Source: Saccharum officinarum
Taxonomy: Eukaryota; Streptophyta; Magnoliopsida; Poales; Poaceae
Direction of reading: 5' to 3'
NCBI GenBank assembly: GCA_020631735.1
Contig: JAIWYO010009566.1
Coordinates: forward strand, 62,001 to 126,000
DNA length: 64,000 bases
In this document: positions 21,700 through 31,352 of the stretch, piece after piece
How positions within the stretch are numbered: the stretch's first letter is position 1
How the letters are laid out: the number at the start of each line of letters is the position of its first letter
The notes under the pieces: model-generated
What the model saw: the letters and a program-made list of their open reading frames with translations, nothing else
What the model was told of the DNA's origin: nothing
Databases searched by the model: none
Program-made: the position numbers and the translations under genes

Positions 21700-22200
21700 G
21701 AACTTGAAGATCATCCTTGACAGATTTGCAGCGGCCACTGGCTTGCGAATCAACTACTCAAAGAGCACGGCAGTTCCAATCCACATGATCGAAGCCACTG
21801 CATCTCAATGATCAACACACTGGGCTGCAGACAAGAAGCATTCCCTCAGATTTATCTGGGTCTCCCACTTTCAGTAAACAAGCTGTCGGTGACCGCCTTC
21901 TCGCCCACTCTGGCCAAGGCCGATCGATACCTTGCTGGATGGCAAGCGGGGCTACTCAATGCAATGCCCGTGCGGTGCTGGTCAATGCTGTTTTGGATTC
22001 TAAGCTCATCTATGCAATGTGTGCCCTCCAAGTTCCTCCCGGGACCATACCTGCCTCAACGATGACGGTCTTTTCTCTGGAACGGGGACGGCACGATGTC
22101 TGGCGCTCAAAGTCCGGTCACCTGGGAGAAGGTTTGCTGGTTGAAGGATCAAGGTGAACTTGGAATCAAGGATCTAAGCCTGGTAAATGTATGCTTGTTG
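21700..22200 (+). pseudogene. L1 pol, distal remnants
   Basis: Fragments in several frames follow the L1 order: EFQDILNLKIILDRFAAATG, LRINYSKSTAVPI, then FRWVSHF-like text, YLAGWQAGLL-type and GELGIKDLSLVN-type pieces. Frameshifts and stops are frequent. It ends where the 345-bp MITE begins. Confidence 0.7.
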
Positions 22201-22202
22201 TT

Positions 22203-22547
22203 GGCCCTGTTTGGTTCCCCTTGATTAAAATTTAGCTACTAAAACTAGTGACTGAACTTTAGTCACTTTTGTTTGGTTCTAGTGACTAAAAGTGACTAAA
22301 GACCATTAAAGCAGTTCAACAAAGACTAAGCTACCTCTAATGATTGCCCAAATCAAAGTGGTGGACCAGCAATAATGAGGGGCAACCCTCGTCCACTAGA
22401 CACTTTAGTCTACTTTTAGCTACTCTTGGGTGACTAATGTGACTAAACTACTTTAGTCCCCTTTTAGTCAGTTTGTTTAACACTTTAGTAGCTAAAGTGA
22501 CTAAAGTTTAGTAGCTAAACTTTAGTAGGGGATAACCAAACAGGCCC
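22203..22547. mobile_element. MITE with AGTGACTAAA repeats
   Basis: The ends are ggccctgtttggttcccc and (inverted) gggcctgtttggttatcccc. The interior repeats agtgactaaa/tttagtcact many times in both orientations. It is inserted in the L1 remnant. No clear target duplication was found. Confidence 0.7.
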
Positions 22548-22855
22548 TCCTTGCTATGGTACAACTATTACCACTTAGGACTCAGGAGGTAAGAGTTTGA
22601 ACAAATCAAAACCCTTCATTTTTAGAATAGAAAAAATAATTATACAATAAAATAATCAAGAAACAAAATGCCTGCTAGCCATCTTTGGTAATCCCTGCAA
22701 AGTGGCGCCCTTCTTTCCTTATCAAGCTAGCTGATGCTCTCCTTTTTTACATCCTGCGAATCATCTTCTGATCTGTGACCCGCGTAGCAAGCAAGAAATG
22801 TGACACGTGACAGTATGTATGTACATTTGAAAAGCTTACACTTTTAATAAAAGCG

Positions 22856-23568
22856 TTTTTGCTCCGGTGGTCCTCTTTTTTTTAAAAAAATGTACGGATC
22901 TCAAAGCAAGCCCAATCTTGTTTTGGATTGAACTGGACCCCAGCCTTTTCCGTCCAACCCAAGCCCAATCTTTGGCCGCTCCGGTCGCAGGCGGGGCCGT
23001 TCGACGAGCTGCTGGAGATCGCCGTCATGGACATCACCTCGCCGGAAAGGCACGAGGTGCTGGGCGAGCTCACGTTCCGCAAGGGAAGCATCAAGGTGCA
23101 GTGCATCAGTTCGATGAGAAGAAGTTCAAGCCGCCGTCGCCGTCATGGTACGACCTCAAGTAGCTGCCGCGTTCTTCCGACGGCGATGACGAGGGCGATG
23201 TCTGGGACTGAGGACGGCTGCACGAGTTCAGGAGCAAGATACAGCTGCGCGTCTACAACGATGCGGCGTACCACGTCCTCGACGAGGCGACTTCCAGCCA
23301 TCGGCACGGCCGCTCCGGTCGCAGGCCATCGGTGTCCTCGAGCACGCCGTCTTGCGAGCAACCGGCCTCCGGTCAACAAAGCGCCCCAACGGCGGGCGAG
23401 GGACCGTCAACGCCTACTACATCGCCAAGTATGGGCAGCGGCTGGGCCTGGGTTGGACACAGAAAGGGCCGGGTCCAGTCCAAATCCAAAACAAAATTAT
23501 TTTTAATTAATTATCGCGGTGCTTTAGGATCCGAGCAATTTTTTTTAAAGAGGACCACCGGAGCAAAA
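22856..23568. mobile_element. Pack-MULE-like element
   Basis: Long inverted ends: ttttgctccggtggtcctctt...gttttggatt...ctggacccc...ccaacccaagccc on the left, and the reverse complement of the right end reads ttttgctccggtggtcctcttt...gttttggattt...ctggaccc...ccaacccaggccc, over roughly 120 bases. The interior is a GC-rich piece of a host gene. No transposase is present. A 9-bp target duplication was not clear. Confidence 0.7.
22990..23445 (+). pseudogene. MCTP / FT-interacting protein (C2-domain) gene fragment
   Basis: In different frames the segment encodes PFDELLEIAVMDITSPERHE and VLGELTF, then SWYDLK, then FRSKIQLRVYNDAAYHVLDEA, and finally IGVLEHAVLRATGL and VNAYYIAKYGQR. This order matches the region between two C2 domains of plant multiple-C2-domain transmembrane proteins (MCTP, including FT-interacting proteins), which sit at plasmodesmata and ER contacts. 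Stops (after WYDLK, and VWD-TGA) and frameshifts (before IGVLE) break it, and neither the first C2 domains nor the membrane region is present. It was captured by the surrounding Mutator-like element. Confidence 0.78.
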
Positions 23569-23783
23569 TATTGTCCGCCACTTATTAATCATATTATCAC
23601 TACTAGGATCCAACTTGGGATGACAACTACTGTACCAGATATACTAGGAAATTATAAGAAAAACAGCAACATGCTGCTGAAAACAAAAAATAAAAAAATA
23701 AATGGAACATTCAAGATATGTTCATGTTAAGAGCAATTAAATAAGTTGTCAAACGTTAGTTTTTTTATATTAAAAATATTACC

Positions 23784-23905
23784 AAAAAAATGAACACGTG
23801 AGAAGAAAGATATTTTAGATCTTATATCCGCATGTCACATTACATCAAATAGGAAAGTAAGAGCAACTCCAAAAAATATCTTTCTTCTCACGTGTTCATT
23901 TTTTT
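23784..23905. repeat. 33-bp inverted repeat with CACGTG core
   Basis: aaaaaaatgaacacgtgagaa...gatatttt at 23784-23816 is repeated in inverted orientation at 23873-23905 with a 56-base loop. The right copy is inside the next MITE, so the left copy is probably a fragment of a related MITE in reverse. Confidence 0.7.
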
Positions 23906-24170
23906 TAAATAGATGGCTAAACTCAAGATTTAGCCAATCTCTATAATAGAAAACCCAGCCAAAAAACAGAAAACTCCAACGGCCTTTCCAATAGGGTGAG
24001 GCGAATGACCAGCGGCACATACAAGCTATATCTAGCATGCGAGAATTTCAGGATACATGACTTGTTATTTTAGAAAGCCAGATACAATAGTTGTTGGACT
24101 CTCTATTTTTTTTTCAAAGTAGTTAAATATAGATTACACAACATAGATAGCTCTTCTATTAGAGTTGCTC
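23861..24170. mobile_element. Tourist (PIF/Harbinger)-like MITE
   Basis: The 310-bp unit has inverted ends gagcaactccaa / ttagagttgctc and the 3-bp duplication TAA at 23858-23860 and 24171-24173. Confidence 0.8.
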
Positions 24171-24262
24171 TAAGATCATGTAGTTCAACTAGATCTAATA
24201 TTAAGATATTTTCCTTATTTTTTCTATTTTTCTACCATTACCTCCCAGGAAGTAATGTCTTA

Positions 24263-24396
24263 GGGCCTTGGCAGGGCTCCTCTCCGGCTACGGCTTTGGG
24301 TTCTTTAGAGGAGCCCTGCCAAACGTTTTTCTGGAGGAGCAGTTTTTCACTAAAAAGCAGAGGATCCCCTCAGGAAGAGCTGTGCCAAACACCCCC
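24263..24396. mobile_element. Short MITE with TTA duplication
   Basis: The ends are gggccttggcagggctc and (inverted) gggggtgtttggcacagctc, flanked by TTA on both sides (24260-24262, 24397-24399). Confidence 0.65.
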
Positions 24397-24399
24397 TTA

Positions 24400-24982
24400 A
24401 TTAACATCTAGATCGACGGTCCACGATTATTAGGGGATACCGTAGCAAAGCCCTGCTGTTAAAGCTTCTTCACCGCCTTCATGTTGCGGATTATCGTCCC
24501 AAGATTCTGATTCAAAAAAAAAAAAAACTATCACCCCAAGATGTGTTGAACGTGGGCTCTAATAATACACCAAACACCAAACATGACCATTCCGGTTAAA
24601 AGTCTGTTCTACCTCTCAATCTATCTCTAGGACCTTTTTTCAAAATACCTTTACATATCAATGTTTAGGAAAATTTCTTGACTTTCTCTAGACATTTTTT
24701 CATTTTTCTAGAGCTAAATATAGTTTTTAAGCATCTAGAAGTATTTCATGATCTTTAAATATTCTTTTTGTTCATTTTCGTGTCTTGATCTATCTTTAGG
24801 ATTTTATTTAGAAATTTTAGAAGCTTATATAGATATTTTGTGTGATTTAAAACCATCATCAAGTATTTACTAATTTTTTTGATAAAATAAAAAAAGATAA
24901 CACCGTCTTCAAAACCATTCTGAATTAGGGAGAGTTAATTTGAACAGTTTTAAAAGTTTTTAAGGACTAAAATATATGTCTC
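24400..24982. other. AT-rich spacer
   Basis: No gene, repeat family or regulatory motif was recognised in this stretch. Confidence 0.5.
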
Positions 24983-25660
24983 TCACGAATGAACCATAAA
25001 AAAGCCCTCAAATAACAGCATGGCCGGGCCTTCCATGATGCGCATGCGCACTCCCCGGCACTCCTGCACGTCTTCCTGGTTGTGCACGTCTTCCCTTTCT
25101 CCACACGGGTCTGACTGCCAAGCAGCATTAGATTCAAGGATCAAACCACACTCGTGCCGTATTTGATCCAGCCGACGGAGGACGTTGCTAGGATCTTCAC
25201 TGCCGCCGCATTCCGTCTTCACTTTATCCCATCGCGGGAAGGGAGACGCCCAACAGACACAGGACGCCATCGCCCATCGGTTCCACGCCCAACCGAGCTC
25301 CGAGTCCGCGAAGGAGTGGTTCGTGCGTTTCCGAAAGCGAAAGGAAGCAGCCGTTGTTGTGCTACTGCCGTTCCGTGCAGCCGTGGGGACGGCCGAGAGC
25401 GACGCCCGCCGACCGCCCCGCGCGCACCGGATGCCACTGCCCACTGCCGGTGCGGTGCTCGCTCCGCTCCGTGTGCTCGCTGGCAAATAGCCGCCCCCGG
25501 CTGCTGCGTGCCCGCGTGTGCGCTCGCCTTGGCCCTCGGCTGCCGCCGTCTCCTCCCACTCCCCCACCCGCACCCTACCCCGGGTCTGCGCAATAAAAAA
25601 TAGCAAGCCACGACACCACTGCTCTCTCTCTTGCGTCTCGCCCGCTAGCACCCGACTAAC
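24983..25660. other. GC-rich segment with long open frames, origin unknown
   Basis: Open frames exist on both strands (minus 24983-25732, plus 25154-25603), but both are dominated by Ala, Arg and Ser and match no family I recognise. The minus frame begins inside the neighbouring MITE, so it is probably chance. The composition suggests an old gene fragment or promoter region. Confidence 0.3.
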
Positions 25661-26120
25661 TAAGGCTGGACGAAAAAATCGAAGTTCATTAACTCGCTCG
25701 GCTCGTGGCTGGCTCAGCTCGGCTCGGCTCATCGAGCCGAGCCAGAATTTTAGCTCGTTAGCTATAACGAGCCAACTCGAGTTGGCTCGTGAGCTAAACG
25801 AGTCGTAGTTTTAGGGAAAAAGTCATCATAACTTATATTAGTTTTGTATTACTTCATGTCTTACACTTCACAAATGGATGATATGTTAGCTCATATAAAT
25901 ATTTTATTCGATTTAAAGTTATTGAATATATTATTTTTATATTATTAATATTTTTAAGCTTTAGATAAATACAAATATTATATTTTATGTATTTTTTATA
26001 CTTAGCTCGCGAGCCTAACGGGCCAGCTCAAGCTCATAACGAGCCGAGCCGAGCTGGCTCGTTATCCTAACGAGCCAGAACGAGCCGAGCCGAGCCAGCT
26101 CGGCTCGTTATCCAGCCTTA
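25661..26120. mobile_element. Foldback MITE with GAGCCGAGC repeats
   Basis: The ends taaggctgga / tccagcctta form a perfect 10-bp inverted repeat. Subterminal regions on both sides are packed with cggctcg, gagccgagc and gctcgtta repeats in both orientations, and the centre is AT-rich. It forms an extensive hairpin. Confidence 0.75.
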
Positions 26121-26285
26121 CACCCAACCTTCCCCTCTCCGCTCCCCGCGCGGCGCTAGATCTGCGGCGGCGCGCTGACGGTGGGTGGCGCTCTATTGGC
26201 TTCGCCCAGAAACTATTCAAACACACACACCAATGCTCTTGGCGAGAGATAGAACAAGCACAATAGACACATTATTTTTTCGGCG

Positions 26286-26741
26286 TGTTGGCTTTGCCCA
26301 GGAACTATTTAAGCACACATATGCCAACGTTTTTGGAGAGAGATAGAACAAGCACAGTCGACATTCTATTTTTCGGCGACGAATGCCACGGCGATAAACT
26401 TGCATGTATCTTGGCTATATATTCACCGGACTTGGCAACTGAATACAGAGGAGCACATGGTCTATTTATAGATAAGGACATGCAACGAAGCACACTTCCA
26501 TGGCGGCCTTCGCGCCATGATCCGCAGGACCCACGTGGCAACAGCGTGAACCACTCGCTCATCCGGATGATGCAGCTTCCACCATACAAATCGGCGCCAC
26601 GCACACCACTACTCCAACTCTAGACGACCATTGCATGCCATCCCTAGATCCTAACCCAAAATAGCCATCATGCACACAACCACGACACAGCACACAGACT
26701 CACACGTCATGGACACTACGTGTCGTGGTTTATTTCTAACA
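26286..26741 (-). repeat. TRIM left LTR (3' LTR)
   Basis: 456 bp, from tgttggctttgcccagg to gtttatttctaaca. It carries about 107 extra bases (about 26452-26570) relative to the right LTR, which may be a deletion in the right copy. Confidence 0.75.
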
Positions 26742-27019
26742 ATCACCCTCTAAACCATGACACCCCGGTACGCCGAACCTACAGGAGTGTCGGTTCGTTG
26801 TCGATGTTGGTGCCTTCCTTGCTGCCGCCATGCTTGTCGGTGCCTTCACTCAAGTGCTCCTTGCTGCGGCATTGACGACGCCGATGCGCCTCCCACTGCT
26901 CCTTGTGAGCAGCAGACGCTCGACGCCATCCGCGACCGACTCCACTCCACCACAGCACTCCACCGCCACGCGCAGCCTGCCGACGAGCTCCTCCAGCAAC
27001 ATGGTCTACATCTAACCTA

Positions 27020-27032
27020 GCTCTAGATACCA
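27020..27032 (-). other. TRIM primer-binding site
   Basis: The minus strand reads TGGTATCTAGAGC, the initiator-tRNA-Met site TGGTATCAGAGC with one extra base, two bases inside the right LTR. Confidence 0.65.
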
Positions 27033-27034
27033 AA

Positions 27035-27383
27035 TGTTGGCTTCGCTCAGGAACTATTTAAACACACATACGCCAACGCTCTTGGCGAGAGGTAGAACAA
27101 GCACAATAGACACGCTATTTTTCGGCGACGAACGCCGCAGCGACAAACTCACCTGTATCTTGGCTATATATTCACCGGACTTGGCAACTGAATACAGACT
27201 CATCTGGACGATGCGGCTTCCACCATACAAATCGGCGCTATGCACACCACTACTCTAACTCTAGACCACCATTTCATGCCATCTCTGGATCCTAACCCAA
27301 AAATAGCCGTCATGCACACCACCACGACGCAGCACACAGACTCAAATGTCATGGACACTACGTGTCGTGGTTTATTGCTAACA
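27035..27383 (-). repeat. TRIM right LTR (5' LTR)
   Basis: 349 bp, tgttggcttcgctcagg...ggtttattgctaaca. It is very similar to 26286-26741 apart from the missing block. Confidence 0.8.
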
Positions 27384-27952
27384 CGCTCCACTGCCCAGTC
27401 CCCGCGCTCGCGCGGTTTCGGATTCGAATTCTGACCGCAGCTCATGCTCACGCCTCGTCCTTGTCTTGCGCGTGCAGTGGGGCGGATCCTACCCGGCCGT
27501 GCCAGCCCGGTGATGAGAGCGTAGGCGGCGGCGGATGACCGCACACAAGCGTGCGCCCCCTGCCCCCTGCCCCCTTGCCCCCAAGGTACCTACCAGCTGC
27601 GGCAGCTGGGGTTCCCCTTCCCGCCTCCTCTGTTGCGCGCGTTCGGTCCTCGGCCTGGCCGATCCCCCATTGTTCTTGACTCTGCACGCTGCCTGAACGT
27701 GCGACGAGCGGCGGCGGAAGGGAGGGACGGGTGGGGATCGGAGCTTCCACCCTCCTCCATTTTTTTCTTTATTTATTTAATATCGGTGGCGGTGCTCCCT
27801 GCTCCGCCTCCGCGTCGGACGATCTTAGATCGGTGGAGTCCAATCGAGGCTGCCATGGGAATTGGCGCTCCAGCGACGTAGGGGCACGGCTGTTGTGGTC
27901 AAATACATGCTCCCTCCCACATCCACCCTCCCCAAACAAAAACCGATTCAAA

Positions 27953-28116
27953 CACAAGAATGTTATCGCTCTCAAGGATATAATGATGCCGGCGCATAGA
28001 AGGAGCTGCAAGGACGTTTACTTGGTGTGTATGAGCTCATGGACACTGATCTGCATCAAATAATTAAGTCATCTCAACCACTTTGCAATGATCACTGCCA
28101 GTACTTCCTTTTTCAG
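27953..28116 (+). pseudogene. MAP kinase exon fragment
   Basis: The exon encodes [18 protein letters not shown], then KDVYLV, then (after a one-base shift) [18 protein letters not shown] and [10 protein letters not shown]. It ends exactly at a splice donor (cag|gtaagt). This is the hinge and alpha-D/alpha-E region of a plant mitogen-activated protein kinase (TEY-type group). The ATP-binding loop, the HRD catalytic loop and the activation loop are missing. The extra base near 28027 and a Cys in place of the usual Phe after RRS confirm that it is not under selection. Its host gene must be elsewhere in the genome. Confidence 0.88.
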
Positions 28117-28200
28117 GTAAGTTTTGCAAGGGTCCTGTTTTCAGATAGTTATGTCCTTGCTCTTGTTGCTTTATTATTGATTGATGACTCCAGCATAAAC

Positions 28201-28620
28201 AGAAACCGCGAGGGTCGCGGCGGTGGCGCGGGAGATCTCCGAGCACCTGGAGCGCACGTTCCTGGACGCGCGGGTGCTCGGCACGCTGCTCAGGGCCAAC
28301 TTCGACGCCCGGTTCTGGCGGAAGGTGCTCGCCACCATCGTCAGCTGCGAGCGCCGCCCCATGCAGGTCGGCTGCTGCTCGAGCTCCTACCCGTGCGCGG
28401 CAGGCTGCAGTCGTACGGGTACTGCCGGAGCCCACCAAAGTTCACCGTGCAGGACGTGCTCAGCAGCGCGCGAGTGGGTGCTCGTGACGGTGGCTCAGGC
28501 TCGGGCTCGGAGGAAGGCTTCACCGTCCATCTCTGCAGGGATACGCTGTACATGGATCACTGGTACACAGCATCACCTTCAAGAACGATGATGGGGCAGC
28601 GCCGCTGCCTTCGCCCGTGT
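28201..28620 (+). pseudogene. Unidentified GC-rich gene fragment
   Basis: After an acceptor-like ataaacag, an open frame encodes [34 protein letters not shown] and [18 protein letters not shown], followed in another frame by [12 protein letters not shown]. The composition and helical, amphipathic first part look like real protein, but I do not recognise the family. It is probably an exon captured together with the MAP-kinase piece. Confidence 0.4.
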
Positions 28621-28956
28621 TGTGACGACCTATTAGGCCGGGGCAACGAGTTTGTACTTGTTATTTTCTCGTGTTTTCTTTTGTGTTCGACAAGATGGTT
28701 GTACTAAGCTTTTTACCCTTTCTCTAGACATTTAGATTTTTCACCGCGCCAGCACGGGCATGAACCTTAGCAGGGTGTGTTGTGCCTGACGGTGGCGAAG
28801 GCAGGAATAATTTTTAAATGTGGCGAGTGTACATAGGTTATTTGGTCAAACATTTATAATATAACTATGCATTCATCGAATGGAATGCCCTTTCAGTGCA
28901 ATTATTTCACCTAAAATACTTTTTTCTACCTATTTTTACATTTGCTAATGCTAGGA

Positions 28957-29835
28957 AGCGGTCAGCCGGACGCTCCGTTGGTGGGCCACATGATGCCAGC
29001 CCAAGACCCCCCACTTCTCTGTTTCTAAATAAAAAAAATTAGCTCATCCATGTACTCGTTCCTATCCGGTCACTCTCCTATCCGCTTGCCCGCCGCCTCC
29101 GGCACTCGGCCGCCGACCCTGCCAGGCTACTCCGGCGCGCCGCCGCCGCCATCTCCTGTGGTGCCTCCGTCCCCACCGCGCCCAGGGTGCGTTGAACCAG
29201 GCCGCGGAGCAGGTGCTCGCGCGCCTCGCGCAGGTGCTTACCCAGGCAGCCGAGCAGGTCCTCGCCAGGGGCGCACCGTGTGCTCAATGCGTCGCAACAG
29301 CGTCGACCTCTGTGTTCGTCCAAGCAGCAAGGTGACATTGCGCACTGGAAACACGTGTTGTAAGAGTATGTTTCAAGTATTTCAGATGTTTCATCTAGAT
29401 GTTGCAAGTGTTTTATGTGGATGTTGCAAAAGTAAATCGAGATGTTGCAACACGTAAGTTGTAAATTTGGTTCCCAATGTTTTAGTTGTTTTTCCAGACG
29501 TATGTTGTAAGTGTGTTTATCTGAATGTTGCACTTGTTTTACACATATGTTGCATGTGTTTATCTGGATATTGCATATGTTTTGTGATGGCTTTTCAAGC
29601 GTTTTTAGGTGTTTTTAAAAGTGTTTCAAACGTATGTTGCAAGTGTTTCAACTGTTTTCGAACGTATGTTGCAAATGTTTCATTTGGATGTTTCAAAAGT
29701 AGATTATGTGTTGCATCTTCCTCCTCGCCTTCTGCTGCCTCGCCCCAGTGTCCCCTCCTCTTCTCGATGCTGTGATTGTCGATGCGGGATCCACAGGGTT
29801 CCTCATCGGTACGAGTACTAGCAGTGAGCCCCCAA
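28957..29835. mobile_element. Mutator-like repeat with degenerate TGTTGCAAGTGTTT units
   Basis: It starts with the phrase cggacgctccgttggtgggcc, then GC-rich DNA, then from 29355 to 29710 a series of degenerate units around atgttgcaagtgttt and gtatgttgcaa. This is a recurrent arrangement in grass genomes. The right end runs into the Gypsy pol and is not sharply defined. Open frames across it are not genes. Confidence 0.5.
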
Positions 29836-29844
29836 CAAGTGTCC

Positions 29845-30330
29845 CTTTCTATAGGATAGTACCCGGCAAAGTCGCTATGCCACTCGGACAGATCACCCTG
29901 CTAGTCACATTTGGAACTCCAGTAAACTACCGTACCGAGTTCATCAAATTTGAGGTTGCAGACTTCGAATCATCATATCACGCCATCCTTGGTCGACCAG
30001 CATTAGCCAAGTTTATGGCAATACCGCACTACCCGTACCTCTTGCTTAAGATGCCAGGACCCAACTGTGTTCTCTCTCTCCAAGGTGATCTGAAGCGTGT
30101 TTTTGACTGCGATGTTCAAGCAATCCAAATTGCGGCCAAGGCACAAGCAGCCAGCGGAAGGGAAGAGATAGCCACTGTTGCTGCTGAAATAAACCCAGAA
30201 GAGCTAGAGATCCCGGCTAAGAGGCCCAACATCCTTGCACCACCAAAAGAAGCTGACGTCAAGCAAATCAACTTGGGCACCGGTGATCCCTCCAAGACGG
30301 TGACTATCGGTGCCCACCTCTCTGCAAAAT
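29845..30330 (+). pseudogene. Tat Gypsy protease and linker
   Basis: It encodes FYRIVPGKVAMPLGQITLLV, TFGTPVNYRTEF, then YHAILGRPALAKFMAIPHY and LLLKMPGPN. This is the region after the active-site Asp of a Tat-lineage aspartic protease, followed by the linker to RT. The DSG active site itself is not clearly present, so the protease is truncated at its start. The frame ends in a TAG just before the RT region (30330). Confidence 0.75.
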
Positions 30331-31230
30331 AGGAGCTCGCGCTCACCAATTTTCTCCGAGATAACAAAGATATCTTTGCTTGGAAGCTGGCCGATATGCC
30401 AGGTGTCCCGAGGGAGTTGGCTGAGCACAGAATCGATGTGAATGAAGGCTCCATGCCTATAAAACAACAGTTACGACGTTTTTCACCCGACAAGAAAGCA
30501 ACAATCAAAAAAGAAATCGCGAAACTGATGGCAGCCGGATTCATAAGAGAAATTCTCCATCCCGACTGGTTGGCCAATCTAGTCCTAATACAAAAAAGAA
30601 ACACGGCTGAGTGGCGTATGTGTGTCGACTACACAGATCTCAACAGGCATTGCCCAAAGGACCCATTTGGGCTACCGTGCATTGATCAGATTGTTGACTC
30701 AACAGCAGGATCCGCTCTACTATCCTTTCTTGACTGCTATTCAGGTTATCATCAGATTGCATTAAGAGAAAAAGATCAAAGCAAGACCTTTTTCATCACA
30801 CCGTTCGGCGCCTACTGCTACAAAACCATATCGTTCGGACTTAAGAACGCTGGTGCTACATATCAGAGAGCCATCCAAACATGCCTAGGCGAGTAGATTG
30901 GCGACAACGCGGAAGCTTACATTGATGATGTTGTAGTAAAGACAAAGGATCCAGACATGTCTATTGAAGATCTGAAACAAACTTTTGAGAACTTGAAGAA
31001 GTGGAAGCGAAATCTAAACAAATATGTTTTTAGAGTGCCATCAGGACAACTACTCGGTTTCTTGGTTAGTCATCATGAAATCAAGGCCAGCACTAAACAA
31101 ATTTGAGCTATAACAGAGATGGATCCTCCTCGCTGCGTCAAGGATGTTCAAAAGTTGACAGGTTGCATGGCAGCCCTCAATCGCTTTATCTCACGACTCG
31201 GTAAAAAAGAACTAACCTTTTCAAACTCCT
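30331..31230 (+). pseudogene. Tat Gypsy reverse transcriptase
   Basis: The sequence starts with FAWKLADMPGVPRELAEH, then RRFSPDKKATIKKEIAKLM, WRMCVDYTDLNRHCPKDPF, FLDCYSGYHQIAL and ISFGLKNAGATYQRAI. After a TAG at 30895 the catalytic box AYIDDVVVKTK follows in the same frame, and then the thumb region with GQLLGFLVSHH. Further stops occur near 31106 and 31230. The Asp pair of the active site is intact. The domain order agrees with Gypsy, and the frame is broken by at least three nonsense codons. Confidence 0.88.
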
Positions 31231-31347
31231 AAAGAAGATGGGTAAGTTCGAGTGGACAGAGAAAGCCAAGGATGCTTTCAAAAAGCTTAAGACATACCTC
31301 ACCTCCTTACCTATTTTGACACCTCCAAAGAAGAATGAAGCTATGAT

Positions 31348-31352
31348 GTTAT
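31348..31352. repeat. Copia target-site duplication (left, GTTAT)
   Basis: It pairs with GGTAT at 55906-55910 (one mismatch). Joining the two sides restores the Tat pol frame across ...AMMLY|IVATTL. Confidence 0.8.

Larger units (their letters stand above)
20790..22620 (+). mobile_element. Decayed L1-type LINE fragment
   Basis: Plus-strand remnants of an L1 pol gene run through this stretch, broken by frameshifts, stops and two MITE insertions (20991-21043 and 22203-22547). Both the 5' part (endonuclease) and the 3' tail are missing. No target duplication was identified. Confidence 0.75.
26194..27383 (-). mobile_element. TRIM-type miniature LTR retrotransposon
   Basis: The whole 1190-bp unit is flanked by a perfect CGCTC duplication (26189-26193, 27384-27388). 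The right LTR is 27035-27383 (tgttggc...gctaaca). The left LTR ends at 26741 (ttctaaca), and its head is duplicated in tandem: 26194-26285 repeats 26286-26377. A primer-binding site is at 27020-27032 and a short purine tract (minus sense AGAGGGTGAT) lies next to 26741. The internal 290 bp hold only a short gag-leader-like frame on the minus strand. It needs proteins from other elements to move. Confidence 0.82.
27440..28771 (+). mobile_element. Probable Helitron carrying gene fragments
   Basis: Two gene fragments with retained introns lie in the same orientation (27953-28116 and 28201-28620). They are followed by ccgcgccagcacgggcatga...ccttag near 28744-28770, which resembles the 3' terminus of grass Helitrons (a GC-rich hairpin with ACGGGCA shortly before CTAG), although the final CTRR is imperfect. 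A TC-type 5' end was not found. A chimeric Mutator element is the main alternative. Confidence 0.4.
29840..31352 (+). mobile_element. Tat-type Gypsy element, left half (PR-RT)
   Basis: This is the host element of the nest. The left boundary is truncated inside the gag-protease region. The sequence continues at 55911 in frame once the Copia is removed. The motifs (VPGK...PLGQ, DMPGVPRELAEH, a second archaeal-type RNase H after the first) place it in the Tat/Retand lineage with RIRE2-like, Cinful- and Grande-like elements. Confidence 0.88.

Noticed and set aside
24983..25732. 249-codon minus-strand frame
   Set aside because: It starts inside the GAGCCGAGC MITE, is compositionally biased, and competes with an equally long frame on the other strand.
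29050..29457. 135-codon frame over GC-rich and TGTTGCA repeat DNA
   Set aside because: The second half is translated repeat (CCKSMFQVFQMFHL), so coding is not credible.
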